Made by a program: the position numbers and the translations under genes. DNA of 64,000 nucleotides from Chaetomium olivaceum (lineage: Eukaryota; Ascomycota; Sordariomycetes; Sordariales; Chaetomiaceae): the NCBI GenBank assembly GCA_039881045.1, contig JAYWVB010000014.1, forward strand, positions 558,001-622,000, in the 5' to 3' direction. Shown piece after piece: positions 48,061 to 61,300 of the stretch. The notes beneath the pieces were generated by a model, which worked only from the letters and a program-made list of their open reading frames with translations, was not told the origin of the DNA and searched no databases. Position 1 is the stretch's first letter. Every line of letters begins with the position of its first letter.

Positions 48061-51000
48061 GACCCCCTTCCCACTCCCCTCCCGCCCTCCGGCCTAGACC
48101 CTGAGCCAAGCGGCCCCAGATTTGCGATCCGCGCCGCCGACCGTTGACAGGCCGTGCTTTTTCCAGGGTCTCCCGGCGGGATGCGGGGCAGATTGCGGAT
48201 CCCCGGCCTTAGTCGCCGAGAGGGCATGCCGGGATTCCATCCACCCGCCCACTCACTCACCCTATCGCCGTTGGGCCCTTTCGCTTCGGGATTTTGGCCG
48301 GAAACTACACGTACACTAAAAACTCACTCGCACACACACAATCCCCCCCCCCCCCGAGCAGCCTGCAGCAGCCAGAAGGAGATGGACAGGTGTCCGGAAT
48401 GTGACACTTCAGCGTTGCATGTCTGTACTAAGCGGGCGGAATAGCTAGGTATGTAGGACGGCCTGCCAGGTATTCCTGGTGAAGATGGAAAATGCAGTGC
48501 GTCTGCCACAGTGCGTCGTCCATCATGGGCTCACATACACAGTCCTCGGAGCTCTTGATCCTCATCGCCAAGGGAGCCACGCCCCTTGACTCCTTGAACG
48601 ACAACTCCTCCGGGGTTGTCTCCGAAAACAATCAATATTAGAAAACTAGAGACCGGAGTGGCCTTGCCAAATCCGTATTCTGCGCGCAAGAATCCTGTCC
48701 TAACTAAAAAAACCACAAATCCTCATCCTAGTCAATGAGTTTAGCGTGCAGCGCACCGGCACAGGGCAAACCGTGGGATTGTCTGGAGTGTAGTTAGCCT
48801 TGGCATCTTGATAAGCTTCTCGCTTCGTAGATCTTCTCCTTTCTTTGCTTCCCTCCCACGGTTACCACAACCGTCGATCAGGAAATTCCAGAAGCAGGCC
48901 GGCCGAGACCAACCTATGAAGCGGGCCGGTGATTTGACCTCTTTGTGTGTACGACTCACATAGAGTAGGGAGCAAGATGCCGGCATGGGCGTCTTCGGTC
49001 CAGCACTTCCAACGGTGGCTGCCACTTGTCCAAGGGTCTACGACAAGCCACGCCAGCAAAGCGCCACGACTTTGACAGTTGCTCTCACGTGAGACTGGTG
49101 GCTGTCGTTGTGGTGGTGTAGTGTATCATCATCGCGGCGTCGCCGGGCTCCTGAGATCGCCGTTACTCTCTCGCCGGCTAAGCAATCTCGCGGGCGTTTG
49201 GTGACGCAGTCCAGGTCGAAACAGCCATCACCCACTTCGGGATCCCCGTGCATGCCCGCAGATTCTAGCCGTCCATTTACCCACCCACACACTTCCCATC
49301 CTCCGGCGCCGAGCCCACCTCCCTCTGCCTACTGAAAGGGAAGGGGGGTTTTGTCGCCGATGGAGTCGGCGCCGGCAGGTTCGGAGTGTCGCATTGGCGG
49401 CAGTCCATTTCCCTGCCGTGCCCCCGAGTGCCGACCTTGCAAACCCACGCCACAGCCGCCCTGTTCCAGAGCAGCAGCATGACGCAACGTCAGTTTCGTG
49501 CCGCGCCCGGTTTGTTTTCTTTGCATCTCCTCGTCCCCGCTTGTTGACACGCTGGCTCCCCCTAGCTCCCGCTTTCCCCAGGCTCTTTGCGTCAGTCCTC
49601 GTCCCGCGGCATGCCAGCCTGCCTCCGCGTCGACAGCCCGCATCGTCTTTTTGTTAAGAAAACCCCCAACTGCCGTGGGAATTCTCCAGCTAATGACTGG
49701 GGCCGGGACAGTGTGGGTATGCATTCGCTTGCCGTGGTGGTGCACCACGGCGGGAAGCCCTGCATCGGAAAGCCCTCCCAATGCTGGATGAGGTGGCATC
49801 GCATGCATGTGTTGGATGTCTTGGACCTGCGGGTGCGACATCCGGCATACTAGCATATGCACATGGAGCTGCGGCGCGGCAGAGTAGAAAAATAAAATGC
49901 AATGAGACGACGAGAGTAGTGGTTTGGTGAAAATGCGGTTGGTAAAAGTGTCTCAAAGGCCGGTGACGCGTCTCTACGCTGGGAGTGAGGAAGAAGAACG
50001 AGATACTTGCCTGGTACATGCCCTGGCGCCGTTTCAATCCAAAACCGTCTCTCCACGCACCGTTACGGAGTCCGGCAACTCGCGGATTTGTCGGATTCCG
50101 CCTGCCTCCACCCCCCTCCTCTTCCCAAGCCACCCCTCAACCCCTGCCCCCCAATGCATGCCCGTCATCCAGGCCGAGGGTAATCTCTGAGTGGTCGGCT
50201 TGGAGAGTGCTGATCGTGAGCACATGCGCACGACCGATCGATCCACGGCTCCTCGCCTAGTCTGGGACTGCTCCGCTGTGGCACAGTCACAGGCTCATCT
50301 CGTCCACGTGCGAGAGCTGTTCGGGAGAATGATCGTCGAGTTGACGGCTTCGATGTTGACTTGGATGTAGTTCAACCCGCTGAGGTAGTGTAGTGTAGAT
50401 TGGAGTGACGAGAGAGCGCCCGTCCTACCCCACCACCATCCCGCTCCTCCTGCTTTGACACGCCCATCAACGGATGCAGACTGCAGTAGCTTGACTGTCT
50501 GCTGCAAGACATGCGTCGTCGAAAGCCCACCCGAAGTGTGCCACACTTCCACAGACCTGTGGACCCAGCAGATGCAGGTCCGAGAGGAAAGGGTAAGGCG
50601 CCGCTCCCTGGGGGAGAGGGATAAAATAAAAGTGCTGCATTTGGTGCTGGATAGTTACACCCTCGAGGGGTGTCTATGGAGTCTGGTTAGAGGGAGTCGT
50701 GACAGGGATTAGGCGGCTCATTGTGCATGTTTCGTGGAGAGCGGGGACTTTCGACCATGGGCAATTGTTCGGATTGTCTGATTGTTTACCCCATGGCCTC
50801 CACTACGCCGAACGTTAGCGGCTTAGATCGATGCAAATTGCCGGTTCGGTCGATGGCGCTTGCTCCTTGCGGTACCTGGTGGGTTGCGTGCCGCATCGTG
50901 GTGGACGTCACCTCGGGCGAAAGTGGCATCTTCGTGTTCAAGGGTGTGAACGAGATCGGAACTCTACCCAAAACCAGTTGCCTTGGCGATCAGGACCCTC

Positions 51001-51638
51001 CACGTCAGGGCGGTTCTATCTGTCAGCGAGGTCGCGTGCCGACGCGAGGCGATGTCTCAAGTAACTGGAAAGTCTCCGTGTCCGAGTTCCGAGACAAGTT
51101 CACCAAGTTTAACTGGAGCCGGGTAGTTGTCATGGGACCGCCGAGTGATGATGTGAGACCGTGTTTCCGTGCTTAGCCGGTGGTTGTTGAGAGTGCCTTT
51201 TCCCTTTTGAGAATCCCCTAGGGGAAATATACCATCCCAATCCCGTTTCGGTATGATCCTTCTCGCGAGCGGGTGGGGAAGGGAAGGAAGCGAAAGTTCT
51301 CGGTATTTTCCTGATCGTGCCGTTACAACGGCAATCGCATGAGGCAGGAGTAACGCTCTCTCGCATGCGGCTGGGAGGCGAAGGCACAATTTATGAAGGC
51401 ACATTTTATAAAGGACAAGCGAGCGTCTAGGCGGTTCTAACACCGCATATCCCTGGCGCACAGGTACATGGCAGGCCGCGGAGGTGATCGTCGCTGGCAG
51501 GGTCTGCCTATAATAGCGTGTTTGGTGTGCGTCACGGAGGAAGGTCGGTGCTGTTAGTGGTGCATGAAACACGTAATGCCGTCGGTGTACTGTACCCAGC
51601 CCGCCCCGTGTGCCGGGTGTTGGTGTGGTGTGTGCCCA

Positions 51639-51639
<1 letters not shown>

Positions 51640-51669
<30 letters not shown>

Positions 51670-51680
51670 TGTGTGTGTGT
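51640..51680. repeat. GT dinucleotide array
   Basis: About twenty GT units with one interruption (GGTG at 51662), with related GTGT stretches just upstream. Non-coding. Confidence 0.85.
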
Positions 51681-53656
51681 GATGAATTCGTGGTCCAGAG
51701 GCCAATCGTGGACAGGAACGGCCATTCCCCAGACATCCAAGACGGGTAAACCGAAGACTCAGCCCGTTGAGACAGTGACGGGTGACGTAGCATACACTAC
51801 CTAGAGTACGAGATTCAGGTTCCTCCCGTGCTTCAACGGTCTAGGCTGCCTTGGCTGGGGTTGGATGCCTGCCGGTGCTGGGGAAGGAGCAAGCTGGCAT
51901 GGCTGGAAGTGGGCCGATGGCAGCAAGATGGCGGGCAGTCACGACTCACACGAATCAACCCGACTCGGAGGCGGCAGTAGTGCTTCGTACCTGCTCGGTC
52001 GAACCTGCACGAAGCCGCCCCTGTCCCGGAGCCCATCTGCTGCTATCTGCACATGGGGGTGTTCGTCCGTCTTCCCTGTCTGCGGGGACAACCAATCGTA
52101 AAGGCAAGCTGCAAGATCATTCATGCGCGAGGCCTGCCAGGGCACTCCATGGCTGGTCCATCTGCACGACGAGGACCGGGGTTCGAGGCGTGGGGGGCAG
52201 GGACCTGAACTGCATGTGTTTCCCGATCAGGCACTTTATTTCCAGGACCCCGAGCAGCTTACCGTGAGCGGTGATAACTTCGAAATCTGAGATGGGATAC
52301 TTGTCAGCTTTACGTGATGTGGAGCGGCATCACAGTTTCGTCGACGGGGATATGTGACTCAATGAGAATGATCTCTCGGAGGCAACTATGTTCAGCTAAT
52401 ATTTACCAGATCGGCAAAGATATCCCCCGCTACCATGCATGTCACTATGATATTGATGTCAACGGCATGGGTAGAGGGGCCAGTGAGGGCATATCTCTCT
52501 CTGGCTGGGAGGGGAGTGAGGGTCGGGGAGCATTCGCTTGTTTCTTTCAACGCAATAAAACACTTGTTGAACTCCGTCCGGATATACGATGGAAACGCGC
52601 ACCTGCGGTAGAAACATCATCATTCCGGATCCTGCCCTAGTCAGGTCGATGTCGTGTCACATGGGCTCCATCCGGCCAAGCTTCGAAGCATCATCTTGCA
52701 CGAGGCCTTTCCAGGGCAAACGCACAATGGCGTGCATTCATCTGTTGTACCACCGACAGGGGATAAGATCAGCCCACGGTAGCCTGATTGGGATATCTGC
52801 TTGTCTTTGATTGGTCAATTGTGATCATCATGGCTTTGCGAATCAAGATCCCAACCCAAGATCGTCAAGGTCCCCGTTGCAACCAGTAAAGAGAAGAGGC
52901 TTCTCTGTTTTGGTCATGTTGCTTTGACATTTCTTTCTTTAAAATTTTTTTTTGTAGATATGAGCATTTCCGTCAGTCTAATCTACTCTAACTGACTATT
53001 CTAGTTAATGCGCCTCATTTTCCCCCCTCTCCCTCATGTCTTGATAGCTAGCCCATCCTGGGATTAATTCCTGCTTCAACCGTGACTGCCCTTCAACTCC
53101 TCTTTTCTGCTACCACCTAGAAAATGAGAGAAATAACTCGAGAAAGAAGCTCATCCATGTCATTCTATGCCGGGAGCCAGGCTATGCGCGGCGCGCTTCC
53201 AATACCAGCGTCCCGTCCGTCCCGACCACCGCCCGCCCCCGCCCAATCATCCCCGATAGATACCATTAAAATTTAGGTAGACACCGGCTTCCCGTTCAGA
53301 GAGAGCCAATCCCAGTCCCCCAGAGGTCCCGGAAAAATGAAAAGAGAAACAAAACTCAAACTTTTGTTTTCCCAACTCTGCCCCGACCCGACCCCCGTTT
53401 ATTTTATGGTGCCTCAAAAAAGAAGATGCCCCCTGGCATGGGTCACCCACATTCCCTAAAGCAATCCCAACCCGTGTCGAGTCCTGTTTAACCTCGACCC
53501 TGTACCCCTGGTGCCATGGAGACCGAAATGAAATCCATATCATTCAGCCATGAGTCGTAATGTTCGTTGAGCCGGGTGGATGAGACGGTCTCCTTTTGTC
53601 GGAGACCGTCGAAAACCAATGTGCCGGTTGGTTAGCTGTTGTTGTGATGCCACCTT

Positions 53657-55375
53657 TTAGTGCATCGGGGCTTTGGTAGCTTTGGGGAAGGGAACTTCCG
53701 CCGTAACGGTGCAACCAATGAGGTCGCGCTTTTGAGACGAAATGGCGGCCCGGCGGGCCTGTGAGAACCGAGAATGCCGCATCGCTTTTGGCAAATCCGG
53801 CCCATATGGCGTTGACATGCTCTGGCTGCGAGGAGGCTTTTCCTGCAGACGAAAGGTGTTGTGCTCGTCACCGTCCTCACGGCTTCCCCAAGACGTCTGT
53901 ATTTTGCGTCAGTTAATTGGCTAGGTGAGGAGGAGGGGTACTCGCAGCATACCTGTTTGAGAGTGCAGAGCGCCCACAGCTTGATCAAGCCGTGGAAGTA
54001 GCCAAACACGATGGAGACCGGCAAGAACATAATGTCACTCGGGTTCTTGCGGAACAACCCGACCAGCTTCACTACTTTGGTAAAACCAAACATGAACGCA
54101 ATCTCCGCTCCAAGCAGGATGTAGCGATTCCTGAGCTCCCAGTTCTCTGTACCCCACCAGCACGAGAAAGTAAGAGAGGGTCGAACAGGAACGCCAGCGA
54201 GGTGAAAGTCGCAATGTGTAGGGCATAAGTGCACCACGGTTGCTGACTGGATTTTACCGTGGTTAGCAGAAGCTCAAATTCCTAAAATAGGGAGAAGATA
54301 TGACATACGTGAGCACGTATCCCTCGTGCACTAAGCTGGTCCAGTTGCTCCTCCAGTTGCTTCTGGCCCAGCGAGAGCACTGGTAGAGGAACTTGGGGCT
54401 GTTTTCGAGTGTCGTCTCAATCTCGCAGTCGTGGGTGGTACTGAATCCAGGTCTTCCACTGGTGAGCGACCAGCCAACGAGTGACAAAGTTGTCGTCGTC
54501 GGCATTGAGAATGTACCGCCCCCACTTCTCATTCTTGAAGTTGCCCAAGAAACTATAGCTCTTGAGAATCTCCGTTCGGTAGGCTCCGGTACGCCCAGAC
54601 ATGCACGAAGTGCCGCCGTCGATATTGTGTGTGGCCGAGATCTCGAAATTCCGTCGCTCAATGTAGGCTGCTCCGAGCCAGTTGAAGACGCGCGTCATGA
54701 AATCGCCGTCGACCACGCGCTTCACCCGCTGACAGGTGCCAACACCACCCATCTTGTCGTCGTTGTCAAACGGCGCGAGAAGCCATGGCATCAGGGTGGA
54801 CGGCCACTCCACATCGTCGTCGGCCATGACTGTGATGGAAGTCTTGACGTGATCGTCCTCGAGCGCCTTACACACTTGCAGACGTTTGTTCGCCTTGTCC
54901 ACGTGCAGTACATCGATCTCAACCGAGGAAGCAGCATCCGACATTCGCAGAGTCTCAGCCACCTGGCTCAGAGCTTCATGCTTGTTCCATGTCGTCACGA
55001 GTACGAGCTTTGCCGGCTTGCAGGCCAGAATGCTTTCGAGCGAGGGCCGTAGCTCCTCTGGGCGGTTGTGAATAGTGGGGATGATCACTGTGACGTCTTG
55101 GGAGGTGTACCTCGGCTTCTCCCAGTTTGGTACCACCGACTTGTACGTCCAGTGGCTGATGCAATGGACGATAAGTCGCACATACCGATGAAGCCTGCAA
55201 TAAGCCGTTAGCCGTCTGGGTACCGGTAAACAGCAAGAAGGCCCCGCAGTGCCCAGAGAGGCATGCGAGCCCGGGCAAAGCAATCATACCAGATAATTAT
55301 GTGGAAAATGGCCCAGAATTTCGTGGACCATAGAAAGTCCAGCCTCGGAATTACAATATCCATTAATGAAGCCAT
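53657..55375 (-). CDS. Type 2 glycosyltransferase (Cps1/GT2 family, hyphal cell-surface polysaccharide synthase)
   Basis: Processive family-2 glycosyltransferase anchored in the plasma membrane; related fungal GT2 proteins are needed for normal hyphal growth on surfaces, and Cryptococcus Cps1 is in this group. Exons: 55375-55290, 55194-54309, 54246-53953 and 53896-53657, about 501 residues. Start MASLMDIVIPRLDFLW; then VTVIIPTIHNRPEELRP, ITVMADDDVEWP (nucleotide-sugar Asp cluster), NIDGGTSCMSGRTGAYRTEI, ILNADDDNFVTRWL and the acceptor-binding QCSRWARSNWRSNW. C-terminal helices are separated by FGFTKVVKLVGLFRKNPSDI, followed by TSWGSREDGDE. Breaks: the G run at 54432-54434 has one surplus base between WIQY and DCEIETTLE (or two are missing), and about 54163-54170 lacks one base before WWGTENWELRNRY. 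All three introns have clear signals (branch TGCTAAC in the second). Confidence 0.92.
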
Positions 55376-58300
55376 ACTGAGGCGAAACAAGCGAAGAGCG
55401 AGTAAGGTACTGTATCGGCCCCAAGATTCAATATGATTGGTTCAGGGACGTGTCACAGCCCCGGAATATCTCCCAAGTTCGATTTCTGCAGTTCAACTTG
55501 GCACGTTTCGCTGAATTGCGAGTCGGGGGTCGTGGAGATGGTAGTGGCCTGGTCGAGAATCTGAGAATGGATTCGGAGACGGGCGTCAAAGCGAGTGCAG
55601 CTGGTCTGGCGAGGCAGGAACGGCACCGCCGTATCACGGGACTCGGAATCGAGGGCAACTGGCGCCGCCGTCAAGGAGGGGGAGGAACGAGAGGTCTGCC
55701 TGCTAGGCCGGTGGTTTGGAACAGGAAGGTTCTCCCGCAGACACCACAATGGGCGGAGGTAGAAGTTTGGCGAGGAAGGACCGGCCGTATTCGGAAGGGT
55801 GAGCTTGGGGCGGCTGGAAGGCAGACGGAACGACCGACACAGGCTACTACTCCTGCCGACAAGACGAGAATGTGCCGTCGGGGGAAGGTGCCAAGGGATG
55901 ATGGTGTACACGGCAAGATGGGCAAGAGCTCAAGGAAACAAGACCATGGCAAGGACCGATTGGTCTCTTTCCTGGTGAACAATGACAAAAAGAAACAATA
56001 ATAGAAAAGAACAAGATGTGTCGGTAGACTGAGTTGAGGGGGGGGTTCTAGACTCGGGGAGGGAGCACCGGGATATATAGGCAAGTGCAAGCGGATAACA
56101 AGCGAGGCAAAAGGCGAGGCAGGCATTGAGACTGTTACTTAACAAGTCGGCCGAGTGTGCCTGTGGGAACGAGGAGGGGCGAATGGCGAGACGGGACTAA
56201 CGAAGGAGACGGTACCTGGAAAGTACAGATGTACAGCACGCCGGCCACGGGCCGGCAAGCGTCTCTCGTGCATGTCACCACTGTGCTCCGGACAAGTCCA
56301 CCAGAGTGAGGTGCAATCTTAAGGGTGCAGCCGTACCCCAGTACCCCAGTACCCCCGTACCCCCGTCCCTCCGTACATCGACCGGCTTTAGCTGCTTGGA
56401 TGAGGTCCCTCTTTTGGTGCGTGGCTTCTCGTGCGGTGGAAACGCCAGATGACGGGCGAGACGCGGGTAGGTAAAATGTAGAGCAGGGTAGCCGTCCAGC
56501 CCATGTCCATACATGAGCTGCAATGCGCAGATTGGTCCAAGAACCGCACGTCGTAGCAGGGCCAAGCGATGTCGAATCGGGAGGCGGGGGGGTGCCCCTA
56601 CGCAGTCCCACACCATGGTGGCTTGCCAAGGCCGTTGGGGCTATGTTCCCATCGGGGTATCGTATGCACCTCGGAGGAGGGGGCGTGCAGCGAGCCTGCG
56701 GAGGAGAGACAAACCACCCCACGTCCCTTTGGGAACCCCCCGGGATGTGCAGCTTTTAATTTTTTTGACATGTAAGCGAATCAGACGTCCCGAGGGTTTA
56801 CTTTTCTGCTGTTCCAGTGCCCGTTTTCAAGCCCTCCTATGGCGCCTCATCAGAGCGTTTTGACGTGCGTGTTGACGGGCAAACCCGAACTTCTATTGGG
56901 GGGAGAAAGTGAAAGAAGCTAGTGTATGAATTGGCTGTGCGGAGTCGTGTTTCGAGATCCACTCAGGAGGAGGATCCCCAGAGGGGACAGCTGGGTACCA
57001 CGAATGTACTTCGCACATACTGGGCACTACTTGGACTGTTTGGTTTGGAATCCACGTGAGAGTTTGCGGCCGAGCCGCCCGTGCTCCGGCTCTCAGGCGC
57101 CTGGGCTTGCCAGGGCTTTCGTCGGCCCGGCGAGTCCACCGCGGGCTAGATCGCCATCATGAGGGCGAGGTCTTCGCGTATGCCTTTCTTTGGCAGCACA
57201 CTTCTCGTGACGGGTGTGCTGGCTGCTTGTGGCGATGGCTCGATATCACATGGGGAGTGCTCCGTGAACGGTTATTGGCGAAGAGGTGGGCAATCAGCGC
57301 TGGAGCTCAAAGGCCCACAAGGGCCAAGGATCCATCGATAGCACAGTTTGTCAGTGATCGATCGTCCAGTGTGCTTGGTTGGGATGGCTTGTTGAATGTC
57401 TGTGCGGCGGCAGAGTTCGGCGAGCTCGCAATTTCGCCCATTCTTTTTCCGAGAGAGACAAAGCGACGAATACAGATTAGTTGTTCGAACAAGCCGCGCG
57501 GCTGATCGTGGTGAGACTGAGTTAGGCCCATGTTCACGCGCTGCGCAAGGGAGCGCGGCTGATGTAAGGGTGGAGCTGTTGGTGTCTGTACTCCTCGGCG
57601 TCGCTTTGACGATTCGCGAAATTCCCTAGCCCCCCCCCCAAAAAGGACCCCCAAATATTGAAGATGTCTCGCAATCTCACTTGGATGTCCTTGTGTGCCC
57701 TGGTTCGCGGCCGAGAAGCGTGACAACAAACGGCGACGTAAGGGATGGTTTACCTCGACTCGGTCCTAATACGGACCAACAGGGTCTTATCATGTCACCT
57801 TGTTGAAGACCCCGTCACCCTGTTTGCACTCACATTCATCTGGGGTAAGGGGTGGGATGCAATTTGGAGAACCTGGAGTCGGCGCATCTCAGGGTCCAAA
57901 CCCACGCAACCGCAATCTTGGACCAGGGTCGGCCGAAACCACCCCCGTGTGAACCTCGGCGAGCGGTTGTGCTGCGTCTTCCCGTCCCGGAGCCGATTGT
58001 GCTTGGTTGTGTCGGGAAGTTCTGTAACGGGCCGGTTGGGTACGCGGGCACGCAGGTTTTGTTTCTCATTATTCCTTTTTTTTTTTTTATCGAGGCCGGT
58101 GTGCCCCGGTGACGAGGACGGCTTTGATATCGCCGATCACCGTCCGGTTGAAGCCGGCTCGGCACGTTATCACGTCGAGGCAACGGAATACAAAACCCGC
58201 AAAGTCCTGTGGAAACGGCTCCTCGCTAGCCGTTACACCTTGAATACGTGACCCGTGCTCCCGAACATCCCATAAGCGGTCCGCGGGTCCCTCCGGAGAT

Positions 58301-61300
58301 GTCAACCCATTCGGCCGTGTTGAGGGTGTCAGTGGTGGTTTGACCCACAGAGAAGTGAAGCACACAACACCGTTACAGTCTTCCGCACGCATCTAAGCCC
58401 AATGGCAAGGCCAGGTGAGTGAGCAACAGGACGTCTCGGTGAGTATCAACAGACGAGCCAGGCACGCGCGAGGCACGCCAGGGTTCCGCAGGGACAGGGT
58501 GCGTGGATTTCGAGACCGGACTGGTGAGCCCAAATGCCCCACTCGCCGGCCCGCAACAAGCCCGCAGCAAGCAAGAGATCAGCGGCGAGTTCGGACATGG
58601 TCCGTGGTCCGGAGTTCTGCCTGCGCGGCCAGGGTTGCGAAACCACCCGAGTTCTGCCTGTAGGTAGTTCCTGTGGTTACAAGTAACGATGGAACGGACC
58701 AGCATGGCGAGGACATCGAACTCCCTTTTCGAGTCGGAGGAACGTTTCGCTGAGTTGATAAGTATTGGCTCGGCGGCCGGGGTGCGTTTCGCGCGCCAAT
58801 TGTCTCCCCATCAGGAACCTTTCTCTTCTCGGTTGGCGGAGTGTTGCCGAGTCTTTGATATGGAAGGAAGGTTCATCAAAGGACTGCCAACCGCAGCCTT
58901 GCCGGGTGCACAACCGAGAGGTATACTACCGGCCAGGGAGGCAGTTATCCCGGTATTTGGGCAAAATGCCGATACAACTGCTGGCCGCATTGAACCGGCC
59001 CGTAAATGAAAAAGCCGGGTGCTGAAACCGAAGGCCCTTGCGCGGGAAACCTGCCAAGTCTAACTGGATCACTTGGGAATCCAGAGATGATGGCGGGGAA
59101 ACATCTTTTGCCTGCGACCATTTATCTGAAATGCGCTAGCAACAGAGCCCGCTGAAGCTAATGGCGGGCACGGCGATCTCCCGAACAACTTGTGTGGCAA
59201 ACAAACAATGAGGGACGATTCTGAAAAATTAAATTTTGTGGGCAAGGCGCACAGGCCGCCGGCCGGCTTCGGGAGCGACCGCCTGCCAAGCTTTATCCCG
59301 CGAAACGGCAGGGGCAAGCCGGCTTTGGTGAGGGGCTGGCTATTGCATTGATCAGTCGATTTCCAAGTCAAAACGCTCTTCGAAAGGCAGGAACAACTAA
59401 AACATGAGATCATACCTCGCCTATTGACCTGCACTTTTTCAGTACTGATGGCGGCAGCAGTGAAGAAAATTATGTGACCCTGTTCGGAAATTCCGTCCGC
59501 CTTGTGGACCAAATCACACATTGGCATTGAGAGGAAAGGCACGAACAGCCTTCAAGGTTCTCTTGCAAGCACTTACGCCGAGTTTTGCTGTCTTGGGTAA
59601 AGTCTCGGTTGCGATCACTAAATCGGCCAAATACATGATGACCTTTAGTTCAAACATCGTCATGGCCAAATTGAAACACCAAAACAACGTATCTGCACTT
59701 GCTCTTCCTGTTCTCGAAAATTCGCCGCATGAGCTCTCATCGCCGGGATGCAGAAAATAGTGAGGTTTCGTGACGAACGGTTCGTAACTTGAAACCGCTT
59801 TTACCATTCCGTTCCGTGGTTCTCCTGTTCTGGAGCGGTCTGAGCGAACGAGTCATTGCGCAATCTCTGTCCTTCACCGCGCCGGAAGTCTTTTCAAACC
59901 CCTTTCAGGCCCTTCACTCGGGCAACGGAAGGCAGATTACCTTGGTGCCTTGGTGTCCCTCGCCATCCCTCGTCATCACCCCAGTCATGGGGATAGCAGC
60001 GTTACATCCAGAACTTCTGTTTCATTCTCTCCAAATTCTTCAACAACCCTGCACCTCCCCCGGCCAGAGCAACATCCAACTTCCCAGATATCCTCTATCC
60101 TCGTTTATCAGCCAGAAACAAAATTGCTTCCGTTCACCATGCAGGTCTGCCCATCACACGCATCACACGCATCACATATGCTATGCCGCAACAAACTCCA
60201 CACTGCCTGCCGGGGCTTGTCCTTGCTCCCCAGGGCCCACCCGGCCCAAGCGCGGATCAAGCGGGAGAACATGGCCCGGGGAAGCAGGACGGCTATTCCG
60301 GTAGATGTGGGCGATCTGGATGATGTGCACCCAGAGACCTTGACCCGTGGCTCTCTTCCTGCGGTCGGCGTGGCATGTTATGTTTAGATGAACGGTCTCC
60401 GAAAAACGAGCACAGGACTTCAACGGAACGGCGAAGCCGGTGAGCTGGCTCGCACATAATGTTTTGGAAGAATGGCCGACCAGCAAGGGGGTTGAGAAAT
60501 TTTTTTCCCACCAAGCACTATCCTCCATGACACGCCTTTCACCTGCATATGCCTTGGAGTCTTGGTTGCATCCTGTTACCACATCGTGCGTTGTCCGGCT
60601 TCGCTGATGCAAAATGTACAGGGTTCAGGGCAGCAAATCCTGTCAACCAACACGGCAAAATCATGGGGCCTGCCTTCAAACAACATTCGAAACCTCAAGC
60701 AATTTTCTACCGTGCCGCCGGAGTCGGGGCAGCTCGAGCATTCAGCTCGACTGGTCTGGGAGGGGCCAGGCAGGCTACGTGGTTGGCAGAAAGATGACCA
60801 GAGCGCGTGTCATGGGTTGACCGCCAGTCGCGGTCAGACGAAACTGAATTCTCTGGACGACCCAACTCGCCAGATTCACAGGGTACAACTGCCGGAACGC
60901 CTTGATTTCACCAGTCCGGCCAGCGTCAGCCCCGAGATTTCAGGCCACTTGGACACGTCGCGTCTTGTTCCCACTCGCGGAGATGCCGAGTCGGTGCTCG
61001 GGCCGCCCTCGCTGACAGAGGCTGGATTCCGGCAACGGATACTGGGCAGAGATGATAGGCTTTGTTGGTGCTTTGATGCGCCTTCGTCTTGTGGACAGCG
61101 CCAAACTCGGTCTATATGCCGAGTGGCCAGAACTCGTGCTCCCCTTCCAGCACATTCGACTCAAGGACGCAACAAGCCGATAGGACAAGAACTCATTTCT
61201 CTGACGAAGGAGACCTTGAGATGCACAGTTGCATGTCGAAACCGGCTCCGTGAGAAGTGACGAAACAGGGGAGGATCTTTGCCTTCACGGGACTCGCTAT

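Larger units (their letters stand above)
44887..53656. other. Gene-free expanse of about 8.8 kb, left of the glycosyltransferase gene
   Basis: No frame on either strand shows family-like sequence, consistent codon bias or splice-joined continuity, although several exceed 150 codons by chance. GC content is close to that of the genes, so this is not an AT-rich RIP-mutated transposon graveyard. It carries simple sequence: CA array and A29 run at 47577-47657, CGTTT-type repeats at 48003-48060, C run near 48346-48355, GT array at 51640-51680. A short exon-like start MGGNMGHGHGHG lies at 47304-47337 just before a GTGAGT donor. Possible content: long regulatory DNA, a noncoding RNA, or genes whose exons are too short to see by eye. 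Confidence 0.55.

Noticed and set aside
60549..61260. Plus-strand frame of 232 codons near the right end
   Set aside because: No ATG in good context, no recognisable domain, no splice-joined extension and no codon bias like the real genes.
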